From positions 1 to 64,000 of the forward strand of contig SADC01000438.1 of NCBI GenBank assembly GCA_004194705.1: 64,000 bases of DNA, written 5' to 3'. Positions 38,701 through 47,510 of the stretch are shown piece after piece; the stretch's first letter is position 1; each line of letters opens with the position of its first letter. This DNA comes from Ditylenchus dipsaci (taxonomy: Eukaryota > Nematoda > Chromadorea > Rhabditida > Anguinidae). The position numbers and the translations under genes are program-made. The notes beneath the pieces are model-generated. The model was not told the DNA's origin and ran no database searches. It saw only the letters and a program-made list of their open reading frames with translations.

Positions 38701-39391
38701 TTCTATTGTGAAATATTTAGGAACATTTTAGAAATCTAAAGTGAGTATAAGTAAGTAGTAAAGTAAAGTAAGTGTTTTAGAAATCTAAAGCAAGAAATCT
38801 AAAGAAAAGTGTCACAGTTACACAGCTTACTTACAAATTGCATGTCAAATAAAAAAATAAGATCTATCTCCAACCAGCCTATTTTCAAGATTTAAATTAG
38901 CCCTTAACAGCAAAAAAATCTCAATTAAAAAATAATTTAGTTTAGACCGCAATCCAATTCGAACATATCTGAGAGGGTACTCACCCAGTTGAGCAATGGA
39001 AGTTTTATTATCAGCAAACAGCCGCATGGTGATAGGCACAGGTGGAATATGGTCACCTGGTTGGTTTTCCTTTCCTCGAAGATCACACAACCCAACTTTT
39101 TCTAGGGACAATCTAGTGTGCCAAAACGCGGATCTGAGACGAGTGTGGTTTGAAGTGAATGCTGAAGGGGCCAACGAAGTCTTCCTAATCGGCAGTTTCG
39201 TCAGCTGGGAATGTGCCCTGCTGTGCACCCCACTGCCAGATGATGCAAGTCGGAGGGGGGTTTGGATTGACCTGCCCCCAGGCAGACACCAGTTCAGATT
39301 TATACGCGATGGCAGTTGGTTCACTGCTTCGGAATATTCGCAGGAAAACAATGAGTTCGGAGGCACTAACAACTGGCTTTCAGTGGAATGA
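26779..39391 (+). CDS. coiled-coil protein with AMPK-type glycogen-binding domain
   Basis: Proposed exons: 26779-27040, 28472-28651, 28703-28795, 29931-30010, 31525-32024, 35329-35421, 35480-35576, 35628-35659, 35706-35789, 36853-36954, 37006-37089, 37307-37420, 37480-37566 and 39106-39391; the 5' end is not found. The first exon is acidic and carries KKVRFSDEED, a match to the RVxF PP1-docking pattern. The middle is long coiled coil rich in E, K, L and R, built from repeats ending WNDAKWR. The last exon is an AMPK1-CBM/CBM48-like domain: VFLIGSFVSWE, WIDLPPGRHQFRFIRDG, then NNWLSVE and stop. From these I infer a scaffold that binds glycogen or a related glucan. Frame corrections are needed at about 31560, 31617, 31965 and 35340. 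I know no named homologue with this order. Confidence 0.8.
27490..27917. mobile_element. C-type element C4, left end degraded, in intron
   Basis: Right end GGTTTAAAGAGGTTTGACTG next to TA. The body shares GTTGGACCCTAGGCGTGAAC and ATATCGCAAGGATGCCGATT with the C series. Central palindrome near 27640-27690. Followed directly by a tRNA-like ACAGGTTCGAATCCCGG. Confidence 0.6.
27991..28163. mobile_element. hAT-like MITE in intron
   Basis: Ends CAGTGCTGTAA and TTACAGCACTG; flanked by 8-bp direct repeats GTACTTAG at 27983-27990 and 28164-28171. The body is a series of GCACCGGGCACC words. A partial relative ends near 36330. Confidence 0.85.
28890..29122. mobile_element. short C-type element C5 in intron
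   Basis: Left end CAGTCGAGCCTGGATAAAAC, right end GGAGGTACGACTG. Body blocks CAAGTTCGTTCC, GTCGGACCCTAGGCGGGAA and CAATCTGGTCCCAGGCATCG identify it as the same family as C2 and C6. The central part is reduced. Confidence 0.55.
29140..29580. repeat. GC-rich intronic islands
   Basis: Two GC-rich blocks (29150-29310 and 29420-29560) with words such as CGGGGCGCG, GGTGCGCCCC and GGGGCGTGG flank an AT stretch at 29311-29415. Partial inverted similarity suggests a degraded element. Confidence 0.4.
30400..30635. repeat. E-family hairpin in intron
   Basis: Left arm GTCTAAGGTAAGTGTGTGCG, right arm GCGCACACCACATACCTTAG. The apex is a perfect G/C stem (CCCCCTGCGCCCC/GGGGCGCAGGGGG) around TTCGGG. Flanks GACTCTATATGCATTTTATG and ACTCTGGATGCATGAAAAAG are shared with copies at 17985 and 56455. 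Confidence 0.6.
30719..30992. mobile_element. J-family GC-rich element copy 1
   Basis: Ends GCATAATTGGGC and ATCCAACTATGC are imperfect inverted repeats; the interior has CACCTTCAAAAAACCACCAC and CCGCCGCC/GGCGGCGG blocks. A second copy is at 35889-36187. Confidence 0.55.
31100..31206. mobile_element. hAT-like MITE G1 in intron
   Basis: Ends TAGGGTTGTCGAG and CTCGACAACCCTA; flanked by the 8-bp direct repeat AAGACATG at 31092-31099 and 31207-31214. The interior is made of CGAGTACTCGA words. A longer sister is at 41370-41726. Confidence 0.88.
32932..33605. mobile_element. TA-flanked D-family element with transposase remnant
   Basis: Ends CCGTATTCTCTCTAATAGAA and TTCTAATAGAGAGAATACGG between TA dinucleotides, with an inner palindrome AACCACATGTGGTT. 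It contains on the minus strand a fragment of a DDE transposase (33294-33518), linking this terminal class to pogo/Tigger-type elements. Confidence 0.8.
33294..33518 (-). pseudogene. pogo/Tigger-type DDE transposase C-terminal remnant
   Basis: The minus strand reads WIVEAWENLLKELIVESFKS, then CAVPNATDGYEDDAIHCFRK and an acidic/basic tail ending ...EEARK and stop. The pattern AW..L..E.I..SFK.C.I.NA.DG.EDD is typical of the segment after the DDE catalytic core in pogo, Tigger and Jerky-like transposases. Upstream of this the frame meets a stop and no DDE core or helix-turn-helix is visible, so it is a truncated, non-functional relic inside the element. Confidence 0.8.
34073..35305. mobile_element. 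long D-family palindrome with nested C6
   Basis: Left end CCGTATTTCCTCCGATAGAA with inner palindrome GAAGCCCGGGCTTC. Arms include TTTCCGTATCTGGTCCCGCA and a tRNA-like TTGCAGGTTCGAGTCTCTCT, each with its complement at about 35085-35190. C6 (34542-34965) is nested between the arms. The right terminus is degraded close to the acceptor at 35328. Confidence 0.55.
34542..34965. mobile_element. TA-flanked pogo-like MITE C6
   Basis: Ends CAGTCAAACCTCGTTATAGT and its complement between TA. Body: AAAAGTTCGTTC, GGGTCCGACACTTTTTT, CAGTCTGGTCCCAAATATCG. The terminal word (CTCGATATAGTGCGACC) recurs at the centre, about 34727-34786. Confidence 0.8.
35889..36187. mobile_element. J-family GC-rich element copy 2
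   Basis: Ends GCCATAATTAAGC and ATCCAACTATGC; internal duplicated CCTTCAAAAAACCACCAC and GCCGCCGCCAGCGGCG. It lies in an intron of the coiled-coil gene, as copy 1 does. Confidence 0.55.
38145..38527. mobile_element. C-type element C7, left end degraded
   Basis: Right end ATCGAGAGTCGACTG next to TA. Body: CCAAAATATCGCAAGGATTCC, CGCCGATCGTTTCTC, GTGTCGGACCCTAGGCGTGA; centre near 38275-38345 carries a GACGGCTTATCGAGAG word that matches the right terminus. Confidence 0.6.
38668..38726. repeat. empty-site paralogue of the 41.4-kb insertion
   Basis: AATATCAATTTCATAAG then TTTGAATGACACCACTTC continues uninterrupted, with one TTCATAAG (38678-38685). At 41353-41778 the same sequence is split by a 357-base element and has TTCATAAG on both sides. 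Confidence 0.85.
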
Positions 39392-39540
39392 TTACAAAAG
39401 GGGTATTATTGGAGATTAAGTGTGGGATTAAGCGGTTCACAAACCAATTCACCCTATAATGCCAATCCTAAGATACTTTCCTATTATCATATTTTATGGT
39501 TGCAGTGTTGATTAATTCTGTTGATTAAAATTTTATTGGA

Positions 39541-39546
39541 AATAAA
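39541..39546 (+). terminator. AATAAA polyadenylation signal
   Basis: AATAAA 150 bases after the stop codon of the glycogen-binding exon; likely 3' end signal of that gene. Confidence 0.5.
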
Positions 39547-39863
39547 GTGTATAAAATTTACTACAATTTGAAACATTGAATTTTCGAAAGTAGAGACAAA
39601 AGGTCAAAATCAAAAGGGCACAATTTTGGCCTGGTTCCCACTGTGCATTGGATCTTACCGATCCACAGGCCATCCACAGACCAGGAACCAAACCACAGAG
39701 GGCGAAGCGAAGAGCAGGCTGAAATTGTGTTTCTGACTTTATATACTTAAAAAATTCCCACGAAATTCTGAATCAATTGGGATTCACAGAATGTCGAAAC
39801 TCGACCTAGGAAAAAGGCTATGACTCTTCAATGAATTTTTATAAACACACTGTACACCAAATA

Positions 39864-40107
39864 CCGTATTTCCTCTAATAAGCGCCCTCCCCAAAATCCG
39901 CTATTTCTTAAATTCATTCTCCTCCTTTTATACCGGGTTTTTGTTTTCGAACGCCACATATGTTATATACCAAAATGTAGCTGGGAATCTGCGCTACATT
40001 TTGGTATAAAACAAATGTGGCGTTCGAAAATAAAAACCCGGTATAAAAAAGAGAATCAATTTAAGAAATACCGAATTTCGGGAGGGCGCTTATTAGAGGA
40101 AATACGG
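39864..40107. mobile_element. TA-flanked D-family MITE
   Basis: Near-perfect palindrome with ends CCGTATTTCCTCTAATAAGC and complement, TA at both borders, inner arms GTTTTCGAACGCCACAT and ACATTTTGGTATA around about 39985. Confidence 0.8.
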
Positions 40108-40570
40108 TAGTTCCAACTGACTGGGCGTAATATTTAAACATTTTACTAGTGAAGAAATAAAGCAGAGTCTTAAAATATGTAAAATTTGAAGAAGAACTTT
40201 TGAGACGATAAACTTAGAAACATAACAGAATTCTTGCCCTTGACATCACACTAGTTTTGCATGAGCATAAATTTAGACAATTAGGTGAAACTATTTGGTT
40301 CGTCAAAGGCCAGGCGATGATTAGGACGAACGTTCCAAGCACATGCTTTAAATCGCTGAGGACGCAATAAAAAGAAAGTGCCAAAAACTCAAATTGTCCA
40401 AAATTCTGGGAGATGAATAAAACGAGACAAAACCAGTGCTCTCAGAAAAGTGGATATTACGCAACAAGTCACCAACTATAAGAATTACACATTTAGCACA
40501 ACCAACATTTATTCTCATCACACTGCAAGACCTCAAAGTTTACAGGACATTGGAGATTATTCTTTGCCTA

Positions 40571-41147
40571 CTACTTCTTTTCCACGGCAGTATCAGCATC
40601 AGAGACTTTCTTGTTTTGATCGTCAGTTTGGGAACTTCCGTAGAATCACTGCTGGCACTTTCAGCCCTTCCACGTGCTTAGACTTTTTGTTGTGCTTGCT
40701 GCGACGGCTGTGCTTCTTCTTCTTGCCGTACGCGACTTGCCTGTAACAGTAAATTGGTCAAATGAACCGGAAAAGCAACACAAGAGGCTACTTTCAGGAT
40801 CTTTGCTCTTCTTGTGCTTACTCTTTTTCTTCTTCGGTTTGCTGTCAGACTTCTTCGCATCAGTAGCACTCGGATCGACGATATCAGACTAAAAAGAACA
40901 AATACAAAGAGAAAAAATGCACGAAAGCAAACCTTCTTCTGATCCTGGTCTACAAAGTTGAGCACAAGCGTATACTGGTCCAGGAATGCGCCAATAACCT
41001 GCGAAAATCATAGCGAAAATATTCAGAAACTGTATAAAAATCCTACCGGAACTCCTTACCACCGCTAGCCTTATTGACATTGTGATACAGCCAAACCCCA
41101 ATAAATGCGACGACGGCAAAGGCAACATAGAAGACAATTGAGACCAT
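40571..41147 (-). CDS. small one-pass membrane protein with Lys-rich tail
   Basis: Exon 1 (41147-41060) starts MVSIVFYVAFAVVAFIGVWL, a single hydrophobic segment of about 20 residues at the N terminus, followed by YHNVNKASGG and donor GTAAGG. Exon 2 (40998-40933) reads VIGAFLDQYTLVLNFVDQ. Exon 3 (40888-40571) is Ser/Asp/Lys-rich: KKSDSKPKKKKSKHKKSKD and, further on, KKKKHSRRSKHNKKSKH, ending DADTAVEKK stop. A GTGTTG...ACAG intron may split the two Lys-rich blocks. Reading through requires one-base corrections at the GGG near 40665 and the AAA near 40628, and the exon 1-2 phase needs one base too. I do not recognise the family; a signal-anchored protein with a basic soluble tail is what the sequence shows. 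Confidence 0.6.
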
Positions 41148-41369
41148 TTTTCCGGAAAAGAGACAGAGCGATGCAGTTCAACGTCACACACAAATGACGA
41201 ATGAATCGACTGAAAAGGCAAATCAATTCGGATGATGAAAATCACAACGCCAAGCATAGTTTTTCTGTTTTTCGTAAGGGTGGTTTTTTATTTTTGCCCC
41301 TTAGCACGTAAAATACCGGTTGTCAAATATATCGTTGTTATCAAATATATCAAATATCAATTTCATAAG

Positions 41370-41726
41370 TAGGGTTGTCGAATCGAGTACTCGAAATCGA
41401 GTAATTTCGAGTATTATTCGATATTTTTCGAGTTTCAAGTATCGAGTCGAGTCAAGTACTCGAAAATTTCGAGTTTCGAATACCGAGTCAAGTACTCGAC
41501 TCGAAATTTCGAGTTTTAAAAAGATTTCGAGTCGAGTACTCGAAAATTTCGAGTTTCGAATATCGAGTCGAGTCGAGTACTCGAAAATTTCGAGTTTCGA
41601 ATATCGAGTCGAGTACTCGAAAATTTCGAGTTTCGAATACCGAGTCGAGTACTCGACTCGAAAATTTCGAGTTTTAAAAAGATTTCGAGTCGAGTACTCG
41701 AAAATTTCGAGTACTCGACAACCCTA
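41370..41726. mobile_element. hAT-like element G2 with CGAGTACTCG repeats
   Basis: Ends TAGGGTTGTCGAAT and TACTCGACAACCCTA; 8-bp direct repeat TTCATAAG at 41362-41369 and 41727-41734. The body is a diverged array of CGAGTACTCGAAAATTTCGAG words. The ORFs through it are only translations of the repeat. Confidence 0.9.
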
Positions 41727-41812
41727 TTCATAAGTTTGAATGACACCACTTCTATTGTGCAAATATTTAGGAACATTTTTTGTAAACTAATAATGAAATC
41801 ATCAAACAGTAA

Positions 41813-41885
41813 GAGGCGGCACTGGTAATCGAACCCACCGGCAATTCGGAGCGGTTGGCACGCTTTACTACTGCACTAACATGTA
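41813..41885 (-). tRNA. tRNA-like sequence, probable pseudogene
   Basis: Minus strand has TTAGTGCAGTAGTAAAGCGT (A-box-like) and GGGTTCGATTACC (B-box-like) about 40 bases apart, the spacing of a tRNA. Cloverleaf pairing was not convincing by eye. Confidence 0.4.
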
Positions 41886-41906
41886 ACTTGTTTGTCCTTC
41901 CCTATA

Positions 41907-42332
41907 CAGTCAACCTCTATATAACGGCCCCCCTAAAAGTTCGTTCCCACCTTGGGTCCGACACTTTTTTTAGCTCGATTTTCAAAGCTTTTTTTAAATT
42001 CTGTTTGACAGTCTGGTCGCAAATATCGCAAGGATTCCGATTTTGCCGATCGTTTTTCAATATTTGAATAATTTTACTATTAAAAAATACAAAACCTCTA
42101 TATAACGGCCCTCTAAAAAAATTAGAGGGCCGTTATATAGAGGTTTTGTATTTTTTAATAGTAAAATTATTCAAATATTGAAAAACGATCGGCAAAATCG
42201 GAATCCTTGCGATATTTGCGACCAGACTGTCAAAACAGAATTTAAAAAAAGCTTTGAAAATCGAGCTAAAAAAGTGTCGGACCCAAGTGGGAACGAACTT
42301 TTAGGGGGGGGCGTTATATAGAGGTTTGACTG
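41907..42332. mobile_element. TA-flanked pogo-like MITE C8
   Basis: Ends CAGTCAACCTCTATATAACG and complement between TA; almost perfect palindrome of 426 bases. Body blocks identical in kind to C6; terminal word CCTCTATATAACGGCC recurs twice at the centre (42094-42150). Confidence 0.85.
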
Positions 42333-42805
42333 TATTAATGTAAGTGATTCTTTCGGAAAATAACAAAAAATAAAAAAGTGTCCCGTGCGAATTAACCGTA
42401 TAAAATTCTCGTTGTCGGCAATGGCTATGGTCCTTTCAGATGAAGGGTATTTTTTTCAAGCTGAAACAGCAAAAGAGGATGTTCTATCAGACGGTCGCCA
42501 AAATGTGCCGACTTAGTCCCTAATCTGGAAGATTTTCACAAAACCCGCGCAGATTTACTTTTTGACTAAATCAATAAACGAAGTAGAATTTCAAGAAAAA
42601 ACTGGGCACTTTTTCGCCAGCATTGGTCGTTTTACGTAATCAGTGAACAAAATTAACATCATGTGGTGCCCGATTTTAAATTCGGAAATCTTAGTTGGTG
42701 TGAGACATAACGAAAAATTGGAATCACGAACACCAATAAATAAACAGTAAGCAGTATTGACTACATACCACAAGTAGGTTAGCGTTGATAAACAGTTTTT
42801 CGAGA

Positions 42806-43138
42806 TGCAGTTAACCGCGGTTTTTCAATTGAGTGCGGGTGGTTTTGCGGCGCGGTTTTAACCGCGGTTTAACCGCACTGCAACACAGCAAATTTTAATC
42901 CAGTGGGAGTCCAGCTAATTGCCAGTGGCAGTCCACAAGTACCAGTAGTGTCCCATCGCCTGCGTCTGGCGATTTGGTGGTGTGCCACTGGCAATCTGGT
43001 GGCGACCAGTGGCGATTTGGGTAATTCGTGGATTTCCACTGGCATTCCCTGGACTTCCAGTGGCAATTCGATGGAATACACTGGCAATTTGGTGGACTTC
43101 CACTGGCAATTCAGTGGACTTCCAGTGGAACAAAAAAG
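42806..43138. repeat. CCAGTGG/CCACTGG word array
   Basis: An AACCGCGG-rich palindromic patch (42806-42885) is followed by about twelve copies of words like CCACTGGCAATTTGGTGG. The junction ACAGCAAATTTTAATCCAGT is mirrored by the right end of a similar array at 46595-46893. Confidence 0.5.
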
Positions 43139-43144
43139 CGCTCG

Positions 43145-43213
43145 CTCCCATTGGGGACCGAACCTACGACTCTGTGTACCCAACCCTAATGTCTTACCCA
43201 CTAGACCACCATG
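43145..43213 (-). tRNA. tRNA-like sequence, probable pseudogene
   Basis: Minus strand carries a good A box TGGTCTAGTGGG and a B box GGTTCGGTCCC with one mismatch to consensus, tRNA spacing between them. It abuts the CCAGTGG array, as if the head of a tRNA-derived element. Confidence 0.45.
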
Positions 43214-43328
43214 TCGTTTTTATATATCGCTGTTAAGGTTTACTTATATATTGCTTATAATAATGTATTTCTTATATGGTATTTCGTGAAATTGGGGACA
43301 ACCACCTCATCTTTTAATCATCTTACTA

Positions 43329-43510
43329 CAGTCAACTCCGATTTAGTGTACACCGGATTTAGTGTACACCTCGGTTTAGTGTACACCTGGATTATATCAT
43401 TTTGGCCGCGGTTAATGAAAATGACTAGAATGAACCCTCGATTTAGTGTACACTCGATTTAGTGTACACTGGAGCGGTCCCCAGGGTGTACACTAATCGG
43501 GAGTTGACTG
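43329..43510. mobile_element. TA-flanked pogo-like MITE C9
   Basis: Ends CAGTCAACTCCGATTTAGTG and GGGAGTTGACTG between TA. The word GATTTAGTGTACACC is repeated about five times; compare C1, which has the same plan with a different word. Confidence 0.75.
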
Positions 43511-43993
43511 TAGATGCATATTACAGTATCATATTGAAAGCTGTATTGCATGTGTTTATTTCGCAGTGAATGCTAGCATATCTATGGATGCGTTCATTGA
43601 TGTGGATTCACGCAATAGTGAAATAACAAATGACGTTAAATAATAGGTTAGCACAACTGCAGGAGATAAAAGTCGAGAGGCTTTAACAATTATACCTAAT
43701 GAGACGTATGGGTGTATGAATAAGTGAGATAAAATTGTACTTGTTAAACATCATTTAATTTTTTTCTGCATATTGTTAGCCTCTTCATGATGGCTCCTAT
43801 TATTTTTTTGAATGATATTTGAAAAAGATGCAGAAGTATTGCACAGACTGTAGACCATATAATAAATAATTTTATCAGATTTTGGTTGATCATTCAAAAT
43901 TTTGAGAGAAAACTCAAATTTTTGAATTCTTGAGAGGTTAAGAAATATTAATGGAAGATCGTGGTAAATCGTTTTTTGTTTGCGTCTAAGCTG

Positions 43994-45089
43994 CCGTAAA
44001 TGCTATATTAGAAGCCCATGGGCTTATATTAATAAATTTCCGGAAATTTTTCACTTGTGGCATTGTGTTTTTAGCCATGAAAACCCCCGTGAAAACCGCA
44101 AATAATTTTCTCGAGAATTTATTGAGTTTTGATAAAATCGAGTTTTCGGTAAAATCAATTATTTTCCAAAACTCAAAAATATTCAAGAAATGGCCTTTAC
44201 CACTATCAAACCATCTTTAGCATGCCCGAATCACTCCAGAAAACAAGATTCGAACATGAAAAACGAAAAAAAATTTTCGATCCAGGTGGACAACCACTTG
44301 GTTTTATTGTACCCAGATAGTCATACTCAGGTTGGGAACTCAGTAGTGTAGCAGTACCCGGACAGTGATATTTTTGTCTTGTGGAGAAATTTTAAAATTA
44401 TAATGTTTTGCTATGACCAACCTCAGTTCTACTGGATAATCCATGGATCAACTAAACCAAGTGTCGACCACTTGGTTTAGTTGGTTCCTAGTCCGAGTTC
44501 ACTAACTTGGGGACACAAAATGTTGTGAGGAATGAGTGGGCTTAAAGAGTGGGCAGAAATGGTGGTGGTACCCAGGTTTTCAGGTGGCAAACCAAATAAA
44601 AATGTTATGGAACTACCAAACATGTTTAGCACTTGATTTCGGATAGGATAAAATGGATTTTGATCGATTTACACTAAATGTAAAATTTCAGGATTATGGA
44701 GCTGGATGCCCTTTACATGTGGGTACGTGATGGTTTCCCTACCATCCCTGGGGTTAACATATCTGAGACATTTAAAACCAATATAAAATATTGGCGCCCA
44801 AATGAGGGCGCCCAAATGAGGGCGCCAAACGAGGGCGCCCAAATGAGTTTCGCCCAAATGAGTGTGTACGATTTGGTGGGGGGGGGTGGTTTGGGGGGTC
44901 ACGTCGAAAACCCCAACATTCTTGGGCTAATGACCACTCAAAAAGTAGCCCTGTTTCTTAGCTACACTTTTAGTGGTCGTGTGCCTAAAAATGTCCTATT
45001 TTTCATATCTAAAACACAATGCCACAAGTGACTTTGGGGGGTCACGTTCTATAATATAAGCCCATGGGCTTCTAGCAGAGCATTTACGG
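43994..45089. mobile_element. large D-family palindrome with nested repeats
   Basis: Ends CCGTAAATGCTATATTAGAA and TTCTAGCAGAGCATTTACGG with inner palindrome AGCCCATGGGCT. It contains CCAAGTGG-type words (44285-44490) like those at 3.1 kb, and a 14-base tandem array GGCGCCCAAATGAG (about 44790-44862, five copies). TTGTGGCATTGTGTTTT and its complement lie in the arms. Confidence 0.6.
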
Positions 45090-45471
45090 TATGTGATTTT
45101 TTCACAATTTTCAATCATTTACTTGTTTTTCGTTTAAACAAAAAAGATGGGGTTCTTTTCCTTTATCCAGATGACCTCTGTTAAATACTTATAGAGTTAT
45201 AGAGGTCTTTTATAGGGGTCATCCGGATAAAAGAAAAGAACCCAAGATGGTTTTGCAAGCCTTAATCCACCCGAACAACCAAACCAAGCACACACGAGTG
45301 AATTCTGGTCGTATTTTGTGAACATGACGCTGCTGGACTTTGTTGCTGTCTGTGCATTATTTTGCTTGTTGTGCTTGTGATTGTGGCTACTATTGTTGTA
45401 TTAAAATTCTCCGCGTTAGAAATGAAATTAGAAAATTGTCAGGTAGCGTTTTTGACGCTACTTTCAGGCTA

Positions 45472-45940
45472 AACTTCGGAATACCCCCAGCAGTCAACTT
45501 CGGAATACCCCCAGCAGTCAACTTCGGAATACCCCCAGCAGTCAACTTCGGAATACCCCCAGCAGTCAACTTTGGTATACCCCCAACACTTAATTCGGAA
45601 CACACCCCTCATGTTACCCCACAATTGAAAGCTGAGGATGTTAGCTACACAATGGTGTAAAAATTTCTTGGTTTAGTTCACACAAATTATATTTTTCGAT
45701 TAAAATAAAATTGAATTTTTTCGAATGAAAATCGAATGCTCAAAAAATATTCAGTTCTATTCTAATCGAAAAATATACATTTGTGTGAACTAAACCAAGA
45801 AATTTTACACCATTGTGTGGCTAACATCCTCAGCTTTTAATTGTGAGGTAACATGAGGGGTGTGTTCCTAATTAAGTGCTGGAGGTATACCAAAGTTGAC
45901 TGCTGGGGGTATCCGAAGTTGACTGCTGGGGGTATTACGA
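45472..45940. repeat. palindrome with 24-bp tandem repeats in arms
   Basis: Left arm: five copies of the 24-mer starting AACTTCGGAATACCCCCAGC; right arm: about three copies in reverse complement. Between them the arms continue as a long hairpin (AATTTCTTGGTTTAGTTCAC and complement) closing at about 45722. The repeat translates as NFGIPPAV on one strand, but this is incidental. Confidence 0.75.
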
Positions 45941-46594
45941 AGGTGTGCCCTACTTTCATATACGCCCTCACCTCTTAAATTGGACATATGTCAAAGTAGG
46001 GGTTCGGTAGAGGAGAAGGTGTATATCGAAGTAGCGCCAATTTTTTTAAATAAGAAAATTATATTTAGTATATCTTCTATTAATCGGTCTGAAATTTTAT
46101 TTTCCAACCTCTCCAAATCAGAACACTTTTGGGTCAGCCTCAAAATTTTTGGGTGATCAACTGAAATTAAAACGATGGATCGAAAAATTTAATCGTGGCT
46201 GATAGGTTGGCAAAATATTTATTGTGGACTAATGTAAGGTTCTTGGTGGTAAATAGTAGAACTGCGCCGATTAATCAAAGATGTAAAGATATACAAAACT
46301 TAATGCTGCACTTGTCAATGCATAATTTTATTGCAGAATAAACTTGCTGAAAGCTATCTTACGCGTCATCCCTCCCATATTAGTTTCAATGATCCCACGA
46401 CGACACTCAAAAAAAGTTACAATTCCATGTATCACACTGAATGATAATCTCTCAGTTTTCAAATAAATATAAATAAACATGTTTTTATATTATTTGTTTT
46501 AAAATTTCAAATAAATTAATCATCGAAATTTGTTGAAAGTAACTAATGTTTATAAGTCACCATATAACCAAGAAAATAAATTTATTCAAAGTAT
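45941..46594. other. no supported gene
   Basis: AT-rich sequence with no clear inverted repeat or coding frame. Confidence 0.4.
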
Positions 46595-46893
46595 GTCGGA
46601 TGGTCCAGTAGTAAGCCACGAAATGCCGGTGGAAAACCACTAAGTGCCATTGAAAAACCACTGAGTGCCACTGGAATACCACTTAGTTATTCGATCCAGT
46701 GGTAACCAGTGGATTACCACTGGACTCTATCTGAATCCAGTGGTACTCCACTGGATATCCACTGGATTCTGTCTAATCCAGTGGTAATCCAGTGGAAATA
46801 CACTGGATTGAACGACTTTCTGGCATTCCAGTGGTAATTTGGTAGCATTCTACTGGCACTTTGTGGTGTACCACTGGATTAAAATTTGCTGTG
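46595..46893. repeat. CCAGTGG/CCACTGG word array, second copy
   Basis: About fifteen copies of CCAGTGG or its complement in words such as CCAGTGGTAATCCAGTGG; ends CCACTGGATTAAAATTTGCTG, the complement of the start of the array near 42887. Confidence 0.5.
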
Positions 46894-47067
46894 ATTATGC
46901 ATATTATATTGCCTGCGTAATCTTGTCATCTTGTGGTGAGTGTAATCTTATCAAGTGAGAAAATTTGAAACCTTATACGGCATTCTCATTTTGAAAGTCC
47001 AAAATTTTGACAAACTCAATGACGTTCTTGACCGACATCTGACAAACAAGGATATTAACCAAAAAAC

Positions 47068-47335
47068 TACAGTCGAATTTCGATATATGGTTACCCCGGA
47101 AGTTAGTCATCGTATTTTCTCTATTAAACGGCCCAGGGCCTTTATCTCCGATCCCAGAAATTCTGAAATGTTATCAAACACGATTTAAACTCTGAGAAGC
47201 GTTTATTGAAGAAAGGGGCGTTTAATAGAGAAATTACAGTACCTCAGTTCTGAATGATTTTGCCCACTCTGTTTATCAGTCTGGTCCCAAATAGAGACGA
47301 TTCCAATTTGACCGGCCATTTGTAAAAACTTAACG
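47068..47335. mobile_element. C-type remnant interrupted by a D-type MITE
   Basis: Left TACAGTCGAATTTCGATATA (C-type end), then CGTATTTTCTCTATTAAACG (D-type end) with inner GGCCCAGGGCC, its mate CGTTTAATAGAGAAATTACAG near 47219-47239, then the C-body block CAGTCTGGTCCCAAATAGAG. Confidence 0.5.
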
Positions 47336-47510
47336 GTTAAGCAAATAATTAATTAACCTTGACCTGAGTGACCTAATACCGAGGCTCGACAAACAAAGCA
47401 AATGACATTCATAAACGGCATTTATAGCCGTGAACAATAAACAACATCGAGAATCAAACATTTAAAGGAAAACAAATTTCAGCTCAACATCCTTTTGCCT
47501 GTTCCGAACA

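Noticed and set aside
38845..39372. 175-codon open frame on the minus strand
   Set aside because: It is antisense to the glycogen-binding exon, whose plus-strand translation clearly matches a known domain.
41320..41733. 137-codon Ser/Arg-rich open frame
   Set aside because: It is only the translation of the CGAGTACTCG repeat inside the hAT-like element.
42869..43289. Open frames on both strands over the CCAGTGG array
   Set aside because: They are open in several frames at once because of a short repeat lacking stop codons.
45340..45660. Open frame with NFGIPPAV repeats, resembling a repeat peptide precursor
   Set aside because: The 24-bp repeat is one arm of a palindrome and occurs in inverse orientation on the other arm; there is no processing site.
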